This document shows positions 48,923-58,977 of a stretch of DNA of 64,000 nt, piece by piece; the first letter of the stretch is position 1; each line of letters begins with the position of its first letter. This DNA is from Monocercomonoides exilis (lineage: Eukaryota > Preaxostyla > Oxymonadida > Polymastigidae): contig LSRY02000003.1 in NCBI GenBank assembly GCA_001643675.2, positions 1,664,001 through 1,728,000 on the forward strand. The letters run 5' to 3'. Made by a program: the position numbers and the translations under genes. The notes below the pieces were generated by a model, which did no database searches, had not been told where the DNA came from, and saw nothing but the letters and a program-made list of their open reading frames with translations.

Positions 48923-49414
48923 TGTTCTGTTTTGTTTGAAATATGAATTTTTGAAAAATAAAAATATTCTATCAAATGAAAAGTGAATCAGATTTATAAT
49001 ATTTTTTAAAAGAAAATTCTGAGTATAAACAAAATTTTTTTTCACTAAAAAATGAAATCTTTAAAGGAAGTTTCTTTCTCAAAATATAAAAAAAAATTAA
49101 ATAACATATATATATATATAATTCACAAAAAAATAAAATGCTTTGTTTTTAAAAGACAAGCGTTTCAAAAGCATATTTTTCAAAAAAAACATGGTCTTGC
49201 TGTTTTTCAAATGCATAAATGGAAAATAAAAAAACAATGTGTTGAAACAACATTATAATATTGAAATGAGAATTGATAGATTATTTGGAATTATTTTTTA
49301 TGCTTTTATTGAATAAAATACAACCAGATAAAATGTGAAAGTTATTAAAAAAACGCTTTTTCCATGTTCCTAAAAATCTTCATTGTTCAAAGCATAAACA
49401 TAAAAGTTGTTTCA

Positions 49415-50867
49415 ATGAAACGCATCACATTCCTAACTTCTTTTCATTTATTCGACTTCTTTCTCTATCCATTCAACCCTTCCATCTCTTCCCTCCCACT
49501 CACTCAATCCTTTCATCTCAACCATTTCTTCCTCCTCTTCCACTTCCACTTTCACCAACACAAACTCCAATGCAATCCCCTCTTTCTCCCTTCATTCATC
49601 CCTCTCCATCCACTCAACCATCTTCATCCACACCCACAACCCCATCGATGGTGCCATCCTCCCCAACCTCAACAGCCCATCCACTTCTTTCTCAACCTTC
49701 AACACTTCTTTTCTTCACCAAACACGTTCTTCATCAAATGCTGCTGTTGTATATGAAGGAAATGAAACTCACAGAAAATCACCTGGAAGATTGACTTCAT
49801 TTGATGTTAACAGCCATCGTTTTGAGTGGTGTGAATGGAATGATTCATATAGCGGAAATGATCAAGGAGGTGCTCTGAAAGTCAATTGCACAAACGCAAA
49901 TTTATCGATCACTTCTTGCTCATTCAACAATTGTTCAACAAGTGATCATGGTGGAGCATTATATTGTAACGGTTTGTTAAATATCAACATTGCTAAATCT
50001 AATTTCACAAGTTGTTTTGCGTTACATGGAGGAGCAAATTGTATTGGTGGGTCACAATCAAATTCTGTTTATTCATTCTCAGAAAACAGAGTGGAAGGTT
50101 GTAATATAAAGGGCATTTATGGAACAGGTTGGTATTTTTGGATTGGCGATTTTCCATCAAATGGTCAATTCTTATTCACCAAATGCAAGTGCATTGCAAA
50201 CTCTGGTGGTGATTCTGCAGGCTCTCTCACATTTCATTGGCCTCCGAATAGCAAGCCCAACCTGTTTTCAATCGTTGAGTGTCAGTTCATCAATAATAAG
50301 TTAACTTCATCATCCACTTATGGCGGAGCAGGAATATACTTTGATGGAACTTACTCTTGGATGAATGGAATAAAATTCATCACTTTCTGTTTCTTCGATG
50401 GAAACACAGCCACAAATGGAAGGGGAAACGATGTGTTCTTCAGTGGCAATGCAATCACCCAATCTCCATTTGAGAATTGTGGCTCAACAACCCCAACTAA
50501 AAGAGTGTATAATAATGGACAAGATGATAACGCTGTGTATAATGGCTGGCTTCCCCTCATTTCCCAGAACAAAATCGTTGCCAACAATGGAACTGATGCT
50601 GATGTCTGTGGCAGACCCCAACAGACCCCATGTGCCACCATCGAGTATGCCCTCACTGGCTTCATTTCCCTCCTCCAAGACGCCTCCCTCACCCTCCTCA
50701 CCTCAACATTTGTTCCTTCTCAAACACTCACTTTCAGCGCGGTTGATACCATAATCACTGGAAATGATAAACTTTTTCTTACGTTCTTTCCTTTCCTTCA
50801 TTTTCTCATTTTCACCAATTCACATGTCATAGAAAAATTCATGAGCTTTCATAGCTTTTTCAACTGA
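49415..50867 (+). pseudogene. Inner beta-helix cassette 5: leader and body out of frame
   Basis: The ATG at 49415 starts a signal-like leader ('MKRITFLTSFHLFDFFLYPF') in frame 2. The cassette body is in frame 0, open from 49437 ('STLPSLPSHSLNPFISTISS') through 'HTHNPIDGAIL', the beta-helix and 'DADVCGRPQQTPCATIEYAL' to TGA at 50865. The leader and body therefore need a one-base shift. After 'IITGND' the family sequence ends and a short unrelated tail follows. The body is a mosaic: 49732..49938 is identical to the short cassettes in the palindrome, while its end ('NNGQDDNAVYNGWLPLI') matches 42146..44589. Confidence 0.6.
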
Positions 50868-51190
50868 CGTATATATCATCACTAATTTTTTCAAAATCCT
50901 TAACGTCAGCTCAAATAAAAATATTTCTTCAAAATTTCTTCATTTATTTTATCTTTTTCATCAAATGCAAATTCCGCTTGCTGCTTAAATAAATGTTTTC
51001 TATTATTCTTCTCTTCAAAATGCATTTCTTCAAGCATAGCAACAATCTCTTCAAAACCTTCAATTTCTTTTATCACTTCCATTTCTCCTTTTTTGAGCGC
51101 TGCAGAATCTCTCATTTCATAGAATTATCCTTCGATTATTTGTTTTCTAATCAATTATGTTCTCCTCATTTAATCATCCTCTCGTTCTGT
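50765..51190 (-). pseudogene. Antisense coiled-coil fragment after cassette 5
   Basis: The minus frame 51115..50906 reads 'MRDSAALKKGEMEVIKEIEG', 'FEEIVAMLEEMHFEEKNNRK' and 'DEKDKINEEILKKYFYLS'; further down lies 'VMIYTSVEKAMKAHEFFYDM'. It is a diverged relative of 25650..26160. Only the 70-residue piece is open, so it is probably a decayed or partial exon. Confidence 0.45.
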
Positions 51191-52634
51191 TGAAGGCACA
51201 TGATGCTGTGAAATTTGTCGAAGGTCATCCTCATAATCATTCATCCCAAACATCCTATCCTGTCCTGTTCTTTATGTTTTCGGTGAATTCTTTCATCTTC
51301 CAAACCAAAAAGTCAGAGGCAATCTCTATTTTTTGCTGCATGCCTGATGTTCGGCTATTCTGGATCAAAATTTCACATTTCATTGCCGTGTTAGGTCCGG
51401 CTGAAATTCTGTGAAAGTGTGAATATTTCTTTTGCGTTTCCTATTTGAGCAGATTTTAATGCCTCTTGATGAATTTGATGAAGTTGAACGAAATGATAAA
51501 TTCAATATTATTTTTGATGTTCATCGAAGAAGACATTGAAGAATAAAAGGAGGATCACAATTGTTGAAATGAAGATAGATGCTGTTTCAATGTGCGAATG
51601 AATGAGGAAGAATGAAGTTGAAGCTGAAGAAGAAGAGGAAAGAGACGAAGAAGAGGAATAGGTTGAGTCAAAGAAGAAGAAGAAGAAGAAATGGTTGAGT
51701 GAAGAAGATTTTGTGTGTTTTTGGCTATGCGATTCATAACAGGCGTGCTTGTCGCTGAATGAGCAAGTGAATTGTGAGAAGGCGAATTTTGTGTTTGTAA
51801 ATCGAGAAATGAGGAAGATGGTTGATTGAATGAAAGGGGATTATCTGAAGATGAAGAAGAAGAAGAAGATGAAGAAGAAGATGCAGTTGAGAAATGCGGA
51901 ATCAGTCGAACGATATTTATGATGTTGAGAATAATTTGTATGAAGTCGTTGATTGGCTGAAGCATCTTATTCGATGTGTAAACTTCAGATTGGTTAGAAA
52001 AACATAATCACAATATTTGTGACGAACAGATTGTGGAAATCAATCTTGCTGTATATTCACAACTTCAGTTCACTTTCTTTTTGCGATTTCCCCTCCTTTC
52101 CCCTCAAAAATAGAAAATGTTGATTTTTCTCAATTTCCATTCCTTTCCATTCCCCGCTTCCATTCAACCCCCAAAATTCATCAGAAAATATCAATCCCCT
52201 CCTTTTCTTCATCTTTCCCACTCTCTACCAAAATATCTACTCCTCTCAAAAAAAAAAAAATATCCCTCTTCCATTTGAACACTTCAGAATATTCTTCTTC
52301 TTTCCCGCCTTTGCCCTCTTTTCCTTTTTTTCAAATTCCATTTCTCCAATTTGTCTCAAATATCTTCCTCACCATCCTCAGCCACTTCTCTACATATTTA
52401 CTATATTATCTTCTCAAAATCTCCACCTTCTCTTCCCCATCTTTTTGTCTCAGAATTTCTTTCATTCAAAAACCCCTCTTGAAATATAAACATTCCGTAA
52501 AACTCTCAACTCCCACCCCCTGCCAAAAAAAATATTCTTCCATCTCTTCTCTGCCCCATATCCCTCATGTGCAAGGTGTTGATGAGATAGACATCAAATA
52601 CTTCTTTGTGTGGTTGAGAATATTATTAAAGGAG
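51191..52634. other. Diverged continuation of the palindrome-arm type sequence
   Basis: 51190..51450 still aligns with 35520..35780 of the right arm ('GTCGAAGGTC', 'CCTGTTCTT', 'TTGCATGCCTG' blocks). 51900..51975 matches the 'NQSN…WL' segment of 19714..19942. A minus ORF 51965..51555 contains a Ser12 tract and 'FLDLQTQNSPSHNSLAHSAT' but is unrecognised. The remainder (52080..52560) is pyrimidine-rich with no gene seen. Confidence 0.4.
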
Positions 52635-52880
52635 ATGATCATGCCAAAAACAGAAAAAACCCCTTTGGACAGGCATCACAATGTGTACGGGCTGAGAAGA
52701 CCCTCCAGTGAGATATTCAATGTATTTTGTGAAGAAGGATGCAATGCTGTATTCAACCATTCTGAGACTGAAATGAAGAGATTGATTTATTTTTGGAATG
52801 ATGATTGTTGTGGAAATGAGTGTGCTTGGCGAAAAACAGTCGAAGAGCAGTTTGGCATTTATTTATTTTTATTTATATGA
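52635..52880 (+). CDS. Small hypothetical ORF, 81 residues
   Basis: The ATG at 52635 (MIMPKTEKTPLDRHHNVYGL…) continues with 'FCEEGCNAVFNHSETEMKRL' and a 'CCGNEC' cluster to TGA. The frame is open further upstream without ATG. The composition looks protein-like, but no family was recognised. It may be a fragment of a longer decayed gene; Glu/Lys-rich pieces continue to about 53220. Confidence 0.25.
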   Translation: MIMPKTEKTPLDRHHNVYGLRRPSSEIFNVFCEEGCNAVFNHSETEMKRLIYFWNDDCCGNECAWRKTVEEQFGIYLFLFI

Positions 52881-53699
52881 ATATTTATCTGTTGAATGTT
52901 TTTGTGTTTCTTTCATGGCAGAAGGCGGAAAGGAATGAAAATGAATGAAAGCGGGATATCTCGTTGTGCATGGTGGCTATGGAGTTGGGAGAGCGAATTC
53001 ATATGGAAAGTGCCCAGGATGAAGGGTTTGGGAAGGGAATTGGAGATGATATTTTCAGAGGAAAAACAAGGATATTTTTCAATGATGAGAATGGAATTTG
53101 AGCAGAAAACGTAAATTTCACATTTTTCAGAAGAACAAGAAATAGATGCATTTGATAGAGAAACAACTGATGGAAAGGATGATTTGCGAATCAGATGATG
53201 AAACACTTGAAAAAGGAAGAAATAATGAAATTGAATTGAAGAAAACAGTTGCCAATTCAACATAAAGTAGAAAATTGCTTATAAAAATGTTTATAAGGTT
53301 TGTTGTTATTTTTTTTTTGAAGTAATTATTATTTTGTTTTAAGAATGCTGAAAGAATGAAGGATTAGATGGCTTTGAAGAAGAAGAAAAGTTGGGAAGGA
53401 AGAATAAAGAAGGACAGATGAAATGCGGATATTTCGAAGATGCTTGGTATTGGGCTTTGACAAATAATTATTTTTGAGGAAAGATGATTTATTGTGAAAA
53501 AAGGGAAGCGAAAAATTGAAAGAGATGGAATGAAAAATAGATTGACGCATGCTTATTATTTTTAGATGGAGAGAGAAAGAGAATTGAGCTGAAAGTGAAA
53601 AAGTATTCAGAGATTTCTCCTTTGCAGAAGAAGACACAGAAGAAGAGAAATTCAATGAATTTCTCTGTTGATGTAAATTGACACTCATCTTCTCAATTT

Positions 53700-54343
53700 T
53701 CAACAATTAATCATCTCATTCAATCCATTCATTCATAATTACCATCATCAACTTCTTCAAATAAATCAACAACATTTCACACAGCTTCTTCTTCATTATC
53801 ATCATTCACATCATCTGATTGAATTTCTTCACATTCTGCTTTGGCATCAGAGATCAAGAGATAAATGAAGAAGTAAACAGAGAAATTATACATCCGAAGG
53901 AAATATTCACAAATTAAAATGAGAAAAAGAAGAATGAAAGAAGAGGAGAAAGAGAAAGAGAAAGAGAACGAAGAGCGTGTTTTGAGAGGAGAACTGGAAA
54001 GGAAATAGAATAGAGAAAATGAAAGAGGGTTTTTTGAATGAAAGGAAGAAGATGAACGAATTTCAAATATGAGTTGGAAAAAAAATTTGAGAAGAGAAGG
54101 AAGGTTGAACAGCACAAAAGAGATTATTTGGATAAGAAAAGGAAGATGCTTGAGAAGAGAAAAAAATTGAAAAGCAGAACAACAAAGAAGACAATACGAT
54201 GAATTACAAGAGAAATCAAAAGTTATGAAAAAAGAGAGAAAAGAAGGAAAGAGATGAGAGGAGGTGATAGAGAAAGCAAAAATGAGAGATGGAAGCAGGA
54301 AAAGCATTTCATTGGAGAATTTGGAAAGAAAAGCTAGAATCGG
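53700..54343 (+). pseudogene. Antisense coiled-coil fragment next to the right full-length gene
   Basis: Plus-strand pieces in three frames read 'MRKRRMKEEEKEKEKENEER', 'FEKRRKVEQHKRDYLDKKRK' and 'RRQYDELQEKSKVMKKERKE'. They are heptad-like, Lys/Glu-rich and separated by stops or shifts. The order and spacing match the copies at 15957..16400 and 27420..27832. It meets the 3' end of 54344..56188 tail to tail. Confidence 0.5.
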
Positions 54344-56188
54344 TCATTTTTTCTCAGCGTTTTCAGTTTGTCCATTATTATACACTCTTTGTGTTGGAGT
54401 TGTTGATCCACAATTCTCAAATGGGGATTGGGCTATAGAAATGCCATTGAAAAACACATCGTTTCCTCTGCCATTTTTGGCAGTGTTGCCATCGAAGAAA
54501 CAGAATGTGATGAATTTATTTCCACTCATCCAAGTGAAGGTGTTTGTGCAACACAGCGCAGCTCCTCCCCATGAAGTTGAAGTTGATGTCAATTTGTTGT
54601 TTATGAATTGGCAATCATTAACTAGAAATTTCTCTGGTTTATTTTGTGGAGGCCAATGAAATGTGAGAGAGCCAGCAGAATCACCACCAGAATTTGCAAT
54701 GCACTTGCATTTGGAAAACAGGAATTGACCGTTTGATGGAAAAGCACCAATATAAAAATACCAACCAGTTCCGCACCAATTTGTGATCGAACAACTTTCC
54801 ACCCTGTTTTCTGAGAATGTCCAAACAGAATTTGATTGTTGTCCACCAATACAATTTGCTCCTCCATGAGCAGCTGAACAACTCGTGAAATTGGATTTTG
54901 TGATATCAATTTTTAACAAATATCCACAATATAACGCTCCACCATGATCATTTGTTGAACAATTGTTGAACGAACAAGAAGTGATTGTGAGGTTGGCATT
55001 TGCTTTGTTTACAAAAAGTGCACCACCTGCTGAAGATCCACCAGTTGAATCTTCCCATTCGCACCATTCAAAGAGATAGCTATTCAAAGTAGTAAAGGAC
55101 AATCTTCCAGGTTTCGCTCTTTGGGTTTCATTTCCAATATATTTTACAGGATCATTTGATGAAGAACGTGTTTGGTGAAGAAAAGAGGTGTTGAAGGCAG
55201 AGAGAGAAGTGGATGGGCTGTTGAGGTTGGGGAGAATGGCACCATCGATGGGGTTGTGGGTGTGGAGGAAGATGGATGAGTGGATGGAAAGGGATGAGTG
55301 AAGAGAGAAGGAGGGAATTGTATTGGTGTTGGTGTTGGTGGAAGAGGAAGAAGAGGAAGAGGTGGTTGAGGTGAATGGATTGAGTGAATGTGAAGAAAGA
55401 GATGGAAGTGATAGAGTGGATTGGGGAGAGGAGATGTTGGAGAAGAGGGTGTTTGAGAGATGGAGGTTGAGGTGGATTTGGAGGTGGGGATGGGATTGGT
55501 GATGGTTATGGAGAGGGGAAGGGAAAGAGGAAATAGAAGGGGAAAGGGAAGGGGAAGGGGAAGAAAAAGAAGATGATGAGGATGAGGATGAGGATGAGGA
55601 AGATGAAGGAGAAGGGGAAAGGGATGGAGATGGAGAAGTGGAAGGGGAAGAGAGGGAAGAAGGAGAAAAAAGGAAGGGCTGGATGAGGGGGATGAAGGAG
55701 GAGAAAGAGGAGTGGGAGATGGAGAAGGAGGCAGGGATTGGGGAGTGGGCATGTGGGAGGAGATTGTTTGGGGTGGAGAAGAGGGGGAAGGAGAAGATGG
55801 CAGGTTGGTGGGTGATGAGGGAGAAGTTTGTGAGGGCGAGGGAGGCATGGGCAGAGAGGAAGAGGGGGCATTGTTGGTAGTAGTTGTTGTTGGTGAGGGA
55901 AGGTGGGTGGATGGTGCAAGTGGAGGAGCAGATGGAGGCAGCAGAGTGGTGTTGGGCAGTGAGGAGTGGGCAACCGCTGAGAGGGATGATGTTGAGACGG
56001 GTCACACACAAGGAGGTGTTGATGAGGGCGAAGCTTGTTTGAGCACAACAGATGTGATTTCCCGATGCATGTTCCACCTTGTCTGTGTGAGCGCCTCTGA
56101 TGATGCTGTTTGCGATATCTTCTCCACGAACCAGATTTATGGTGAGGAATGCGACGAGTATCTGAGCTGATAATGTGATCCTAATCAT
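54344..56188 (-). CDS. Secreted beta-helix surface protein, right full-length copy
   Basis: Start at the ATG of 56188 with the same signal peptide as 14104..16077 (MIRITLSAQILVAFLTINLV). The N-terminal Cys/Ser region is almost identical to that gene, followed by a Ser/Pro-rich stretch with a Ser15-type run, then 'HTHNPIDGAILPNL' and the beta-helix with GGAL and FxxC turns. It stops at 'TENAEKK', two residues after the family sequence breaks off, so the 'CGRPQQTPCATIEYAL' module is missing. The central beta-helix (from 'EDSTGGSSAGGALFVNK') equals the left gene, whereas the flanking residues ('RLSFTTLNSYLFEWCEW', 'YIGAFPSNGQFLFSK') match other copies, so it is a mosaic. It faces inward toward the palindrome. 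Confidence 0.75.
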   Translation of the reverse strand: MIRITLSAQILVAFLTINLVRGEDIANSIIRGAHTDKVEHASGNHICCAQTSFALINTSLCVTRLNIIPLSGCPLLTAQHHSAASICSSTCTIHPPSLTNNNYYQQCPLFLSAHASLALTNFSLITHQPAIFSFPLFSTPNNLLPHAHSPIPASFSISHSSFSSFIPLIQPFLFSPSSLSSPSTSPSPSLSPSPSSSSSSSSSSSSSFSSPSPSLSPSISSFPSPLHNHHQSHPHLQIHLNLHLSNTLFSNISSPQSTLSLPSLSSHSLNPFTSTTSSSSSSSTNTNTNTIPSFSLHSSLSIHSSIFLHTHNPIDGAILPNLNSPSTSLSAFNTSFLHQTRSSSNDPVKYIGNETQRAKPGRLSFTTLNSYLFEWCEWEDSTGGSSAGGALFVNKANANLTITSCSFNNCSTNDHGGALYCGYLLKIDITKSNFTSCSAAHGGANCIGGQQSNSVWTFSENRVESCSITNWCGTGWYFYIGAFPSNGQFLFSKCKCIANSGGDSAGSLTFHWPPQNKPEKFLVNDCQFINNKLTSTSTSWGGAALCCTNTFTWMSGNKFITFCFFDGNTAKNGRGNDVFFNGISIAQSPFENCGSTTPTQRVYNNGQTENAEKK

Positions 56189-56350
56189 TTTCAAACCGTG
56201 ATGCAATTTGATTGGAATGAATATGAATGAAGGCTTAATTGGCGGAGAGGGGAGAAATGCAATGTGAAGGGAAAATAGAAGAGGAAATCTTGTGGATCGT
56301 TGATAATATTGTTAAATTACTAACTTTTATACATGTGGATAACAATTTGT
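56189..56350 (-). promoter_or_regulatory. Conserved 5' flank of the right full-length surface-protein gene
   Basis: Reverse complement aligns with 13925..14103. It contains TATAAAAG (plus 56324..56331 as CTTTTATA), about 140 bp before the ATG, preceded by 'TATCCACATG'. The left gene has the same block with the TATA sequence degraded to CACAAAAG, a possible expression difference. Function is inferred. Confidence 0.5.
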
Positions 56351-57197
56351 TTTTCTGTTGCTTTCACATTTATATTTTTCTTTCACTACTCTTGTGTTCG
56401 ATGGATTCTAATCAAAGGGAATAGTGTTCATGAATTGCGAGTTTTGATGATAAATTGATGATCTGTTTGCACTGTTGAAAACAATTTTTTGTTTGTGATT
56501 AAAAAAATACTCATATTTTGGTGATTTTGCATTCCAAATAATTGATTTTAGCAACAAACTTCACTTCAAACATTCAAATATGAAATCGTTTTCAATAACG
56601 TTGGAAAAAATGAGAAAAGATAATATTATTCAATCAATTTCCAATTGAAATACTAAAAACGTTGTGAGACAAATGGGGACTCTTAAGGAACACCAGAAAT
56701 CGTCTTTTTTTAGAAATTAAAGTGATTGACATTATATTTAAGTATTTGTATTAATAATCAAATGAGTGAAATCATTCGATGTTGAAATAAAAATTTTCCA
56801 AAATATAAATGTTTCCTGAAAAATGAAATTATTAGTCATATTTTTTAATGATAGCCGTGGAAAAATTAGAAACATTTTTACCGAGGAACATCATTCGGTG
56901 AGACTTTCTCCATCTCATTATCCAAATGGATTTGAATCGTGATATTCATTTTCATGAGAATTGTCATTAACATCAAGAGTTTCTTTTACATTTATTTCGA
57001 AAATAATCTCGGAAAAATTGCGTTATATCGGACAAAGCAAAATCTTGTTTTTGTATATATCATACTCAAATTAGTATTTGACACATAAAAAAAATAATTT
57101 TAATGCTCGGAAAACAGTTTCTCATAAATACAAAATTATTTTGAAAATATGAAAATCTGTAGTTATATTAAAAAATAGGGTCTTTGAAAAAAGTGTA

Positions 57198-57486
57198 CAG
57201 TTAGTGTTAATAATGGTGGACACTTTCAATAAATCAGAATTTTGAAAAAACATTTTTAATTTTCGGAGAAAATTTGAGAATTCAATTTCTTTGGGTTTCT
57301 CCGAAAATTGAAAATGTTTTTTTCAAAATTCTGCAGAGCAAATTGTTTCATTTCTGTATGTCTTATAGGTTCATATTCGTTGAGGGAATAATTGGGTTAA
57401 TTGTCAAAAAGCAACTATCAACGGTTGTTGAAATAATACAACAGTCCACAGTTATTGAAAGTGTCCACCATTATTAATACTAACTA
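57198..57486. mobile_element. 289-bp MITE with 35-bp terminal inverted repeats and TA flanks
   Basis: Left end CAGTTAGTGTTAATAATGGT… (57198..57232) and right end …CCATTATTAATACTAACTA (57452..57486) are inverse copies with two mismatches. TA stands directly outside both ends (57196..57197, 57487..57488), as for Tc1/mariner-type insertions. A second internal inverted repeat (57235..57270 with 57297..57333) forms a nested hairpin. There is no transposase. Confidence 0.75.
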
Positions 57487-57603
57487 TATATCCAACAATG
57501 GCTTTTTAAAAGCAAAAGATAATCTAAGTTAAAAAATAAATATGTGCATATTTTAAAAATGAAAGTTTTATTGAACCGTTCTGGAACCGTTTTCAAACTG
57601 AAT

Positions 57604-57605
<2 letters not shown>

Positions 57606-57633
<28 letters not shown>
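57606..57633 (+). repeat. Poly-T tract, 28 bases
   Basis: An uninterrupted T run; its length is uncertain for technical reasons. Confidence 0.8.
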
Positions 57634-57634
<1 letters not shown>

Positions 57635-58617
57635 TTTTAAGATTCTTAACAAATTTCCGTTTCAATAGTGGTTTTAGTGTCAGAGTTTGCGTTCGAATAA
57701 ACTTCATAGGTTTTTGTTAAGTTTTTGGGTTAGGGTTGAAAATAATATAATAACAATATATAGAATCTTTAATCGTGAAGCAACGGTCGTGTTGTTATGA
57801 TTTTTCTTCCATTTATGGAATGGTCAAGTGTTCAAATCCAGCCACATTCTTCTTTGTTTTTCCTTTTTAACACAGTTCATTTGTTTCATTGTTCCTTTTA
57901 GTGATGTCTTGAAATTATCTGATGGAGCATATTCATCAGAATGGGAGGATGAATCAAAACTGTTGACAATTTTTTTTCAATTTCGACTTTTTTCTTTGTC
58001 CCAAAATCAAAATATTTTGAAAGAAAAATTAAAAAACATATTTTGATTAACTTCTGCACATTTTTAACAACGAAGGCATAAAAACATTTGATTAATGAAC
58101 ATTTCTATAAACATCAAAATCAATTTCTCGATATCAGATATAACACGAATTGACTTCTTTTTATTTAATACATTCCAATCCGTTCTACAATATTTTATGT
58201 TTTTGAACCAAACCGACAGAAAGGCATCCTCTCAAGTTTTTTTATTAAAAAAAATCTATCAGCTGAGCTTGAAAATTAAAAATTTTCATTGTTGGAAAAC
58301 TGTTGCAAATGATATCGTTTCATGCAAAGAACCAACAAAACGAATTGGAAATATTGAATTTTTGAAAAAAGATTTTTCATTTTATTCTCAAATTCTATGA
58401 AATTCTTCAATTTTTTTTTCAAATTTCAGTTATCACTAAATAAATATTTATCAATCTGAAACAAAAAAAGACATCAGTTTCTTATTCAATTCATTCATCC
58501 CTAGAAAAAGCAGAAATTATAGATATCGACGACAAACATTTAATTATGAAAGAAAAAAAAATGTATTATTGAAAAAATCAAAATCACTATTTTCCAAATA
58601 TAAACAAACAACAAAAA

Positions 58618-58977
58618 CAGATTATGCAAAAAATAACGGACAAGATCGATTTCACAACTTCCACAAGATGAATGATACTGTTTATTTTCCTCAAAAAAAA
58701 ACTCATCAATGCAAATTCATTTGCCACACAAAACTTTCATTTTCATGTCGACTGATTATTAAAAAATAATTTGTGAAATCTCGGAGAAATAGAAGAATAA
58801 GTTTATTAGAGATTATTAAAATTATTTTTTTTATAAGTGTAAATAAGGAAGTTTTGATTGTTTTAAATAGCAAATGAATTTGTCAAGATGAGATTTTTTT
58901 TGAGGAAAATAAACAGTATCATTCATCTTGTGGAAGTTGTGAAATCGATCTTGTCCGTTATTTTTTGCATAATCTGA
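58618..58977. repeat. Inverted repeat with 108-bp arms and 144-nt loop
   Basis: 58618..58725 (CAGATTATGCAAAAAATAAC…) is the reverse complement of 58870..58977 (…GTTATTTTTTGCATAATCTG). The outer 75 bp are nearly perfect and the inner end is slightly diverged. It could be a fold-back transposon relic or a transcribed hairpin; no ORF is convincing. Confidence 0.75.

Larger units (their letters stand above)
44590..49414. other. AT-rich spacer inside the array
   Basis: Homopolymer-rich, no credible gene. It contains the dispersed repeat copy B (45886..45991), a T35 tract (45778..45812), a pyrimidine (CTTTT)n stretch (47780..47822), a (GAAA)n stretch (48646..48679), a short hairpin 'GCAAATAATTAC…GTAATTATTTGC' near 47980..48015, and a small inverted-terminal-repeat element (48716..48922). 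Confidence 0.6.

Noticed and set aside
57274-57477. 67-residue ORF
   Set aside because: Lies wholly inside the MITE between its inverted repeats.
57760-57850. tRNA-like 'GTTCAAATCC' box
   Set aside because: No acceptor stem, D-arm or anticodon arm can be paired around it.
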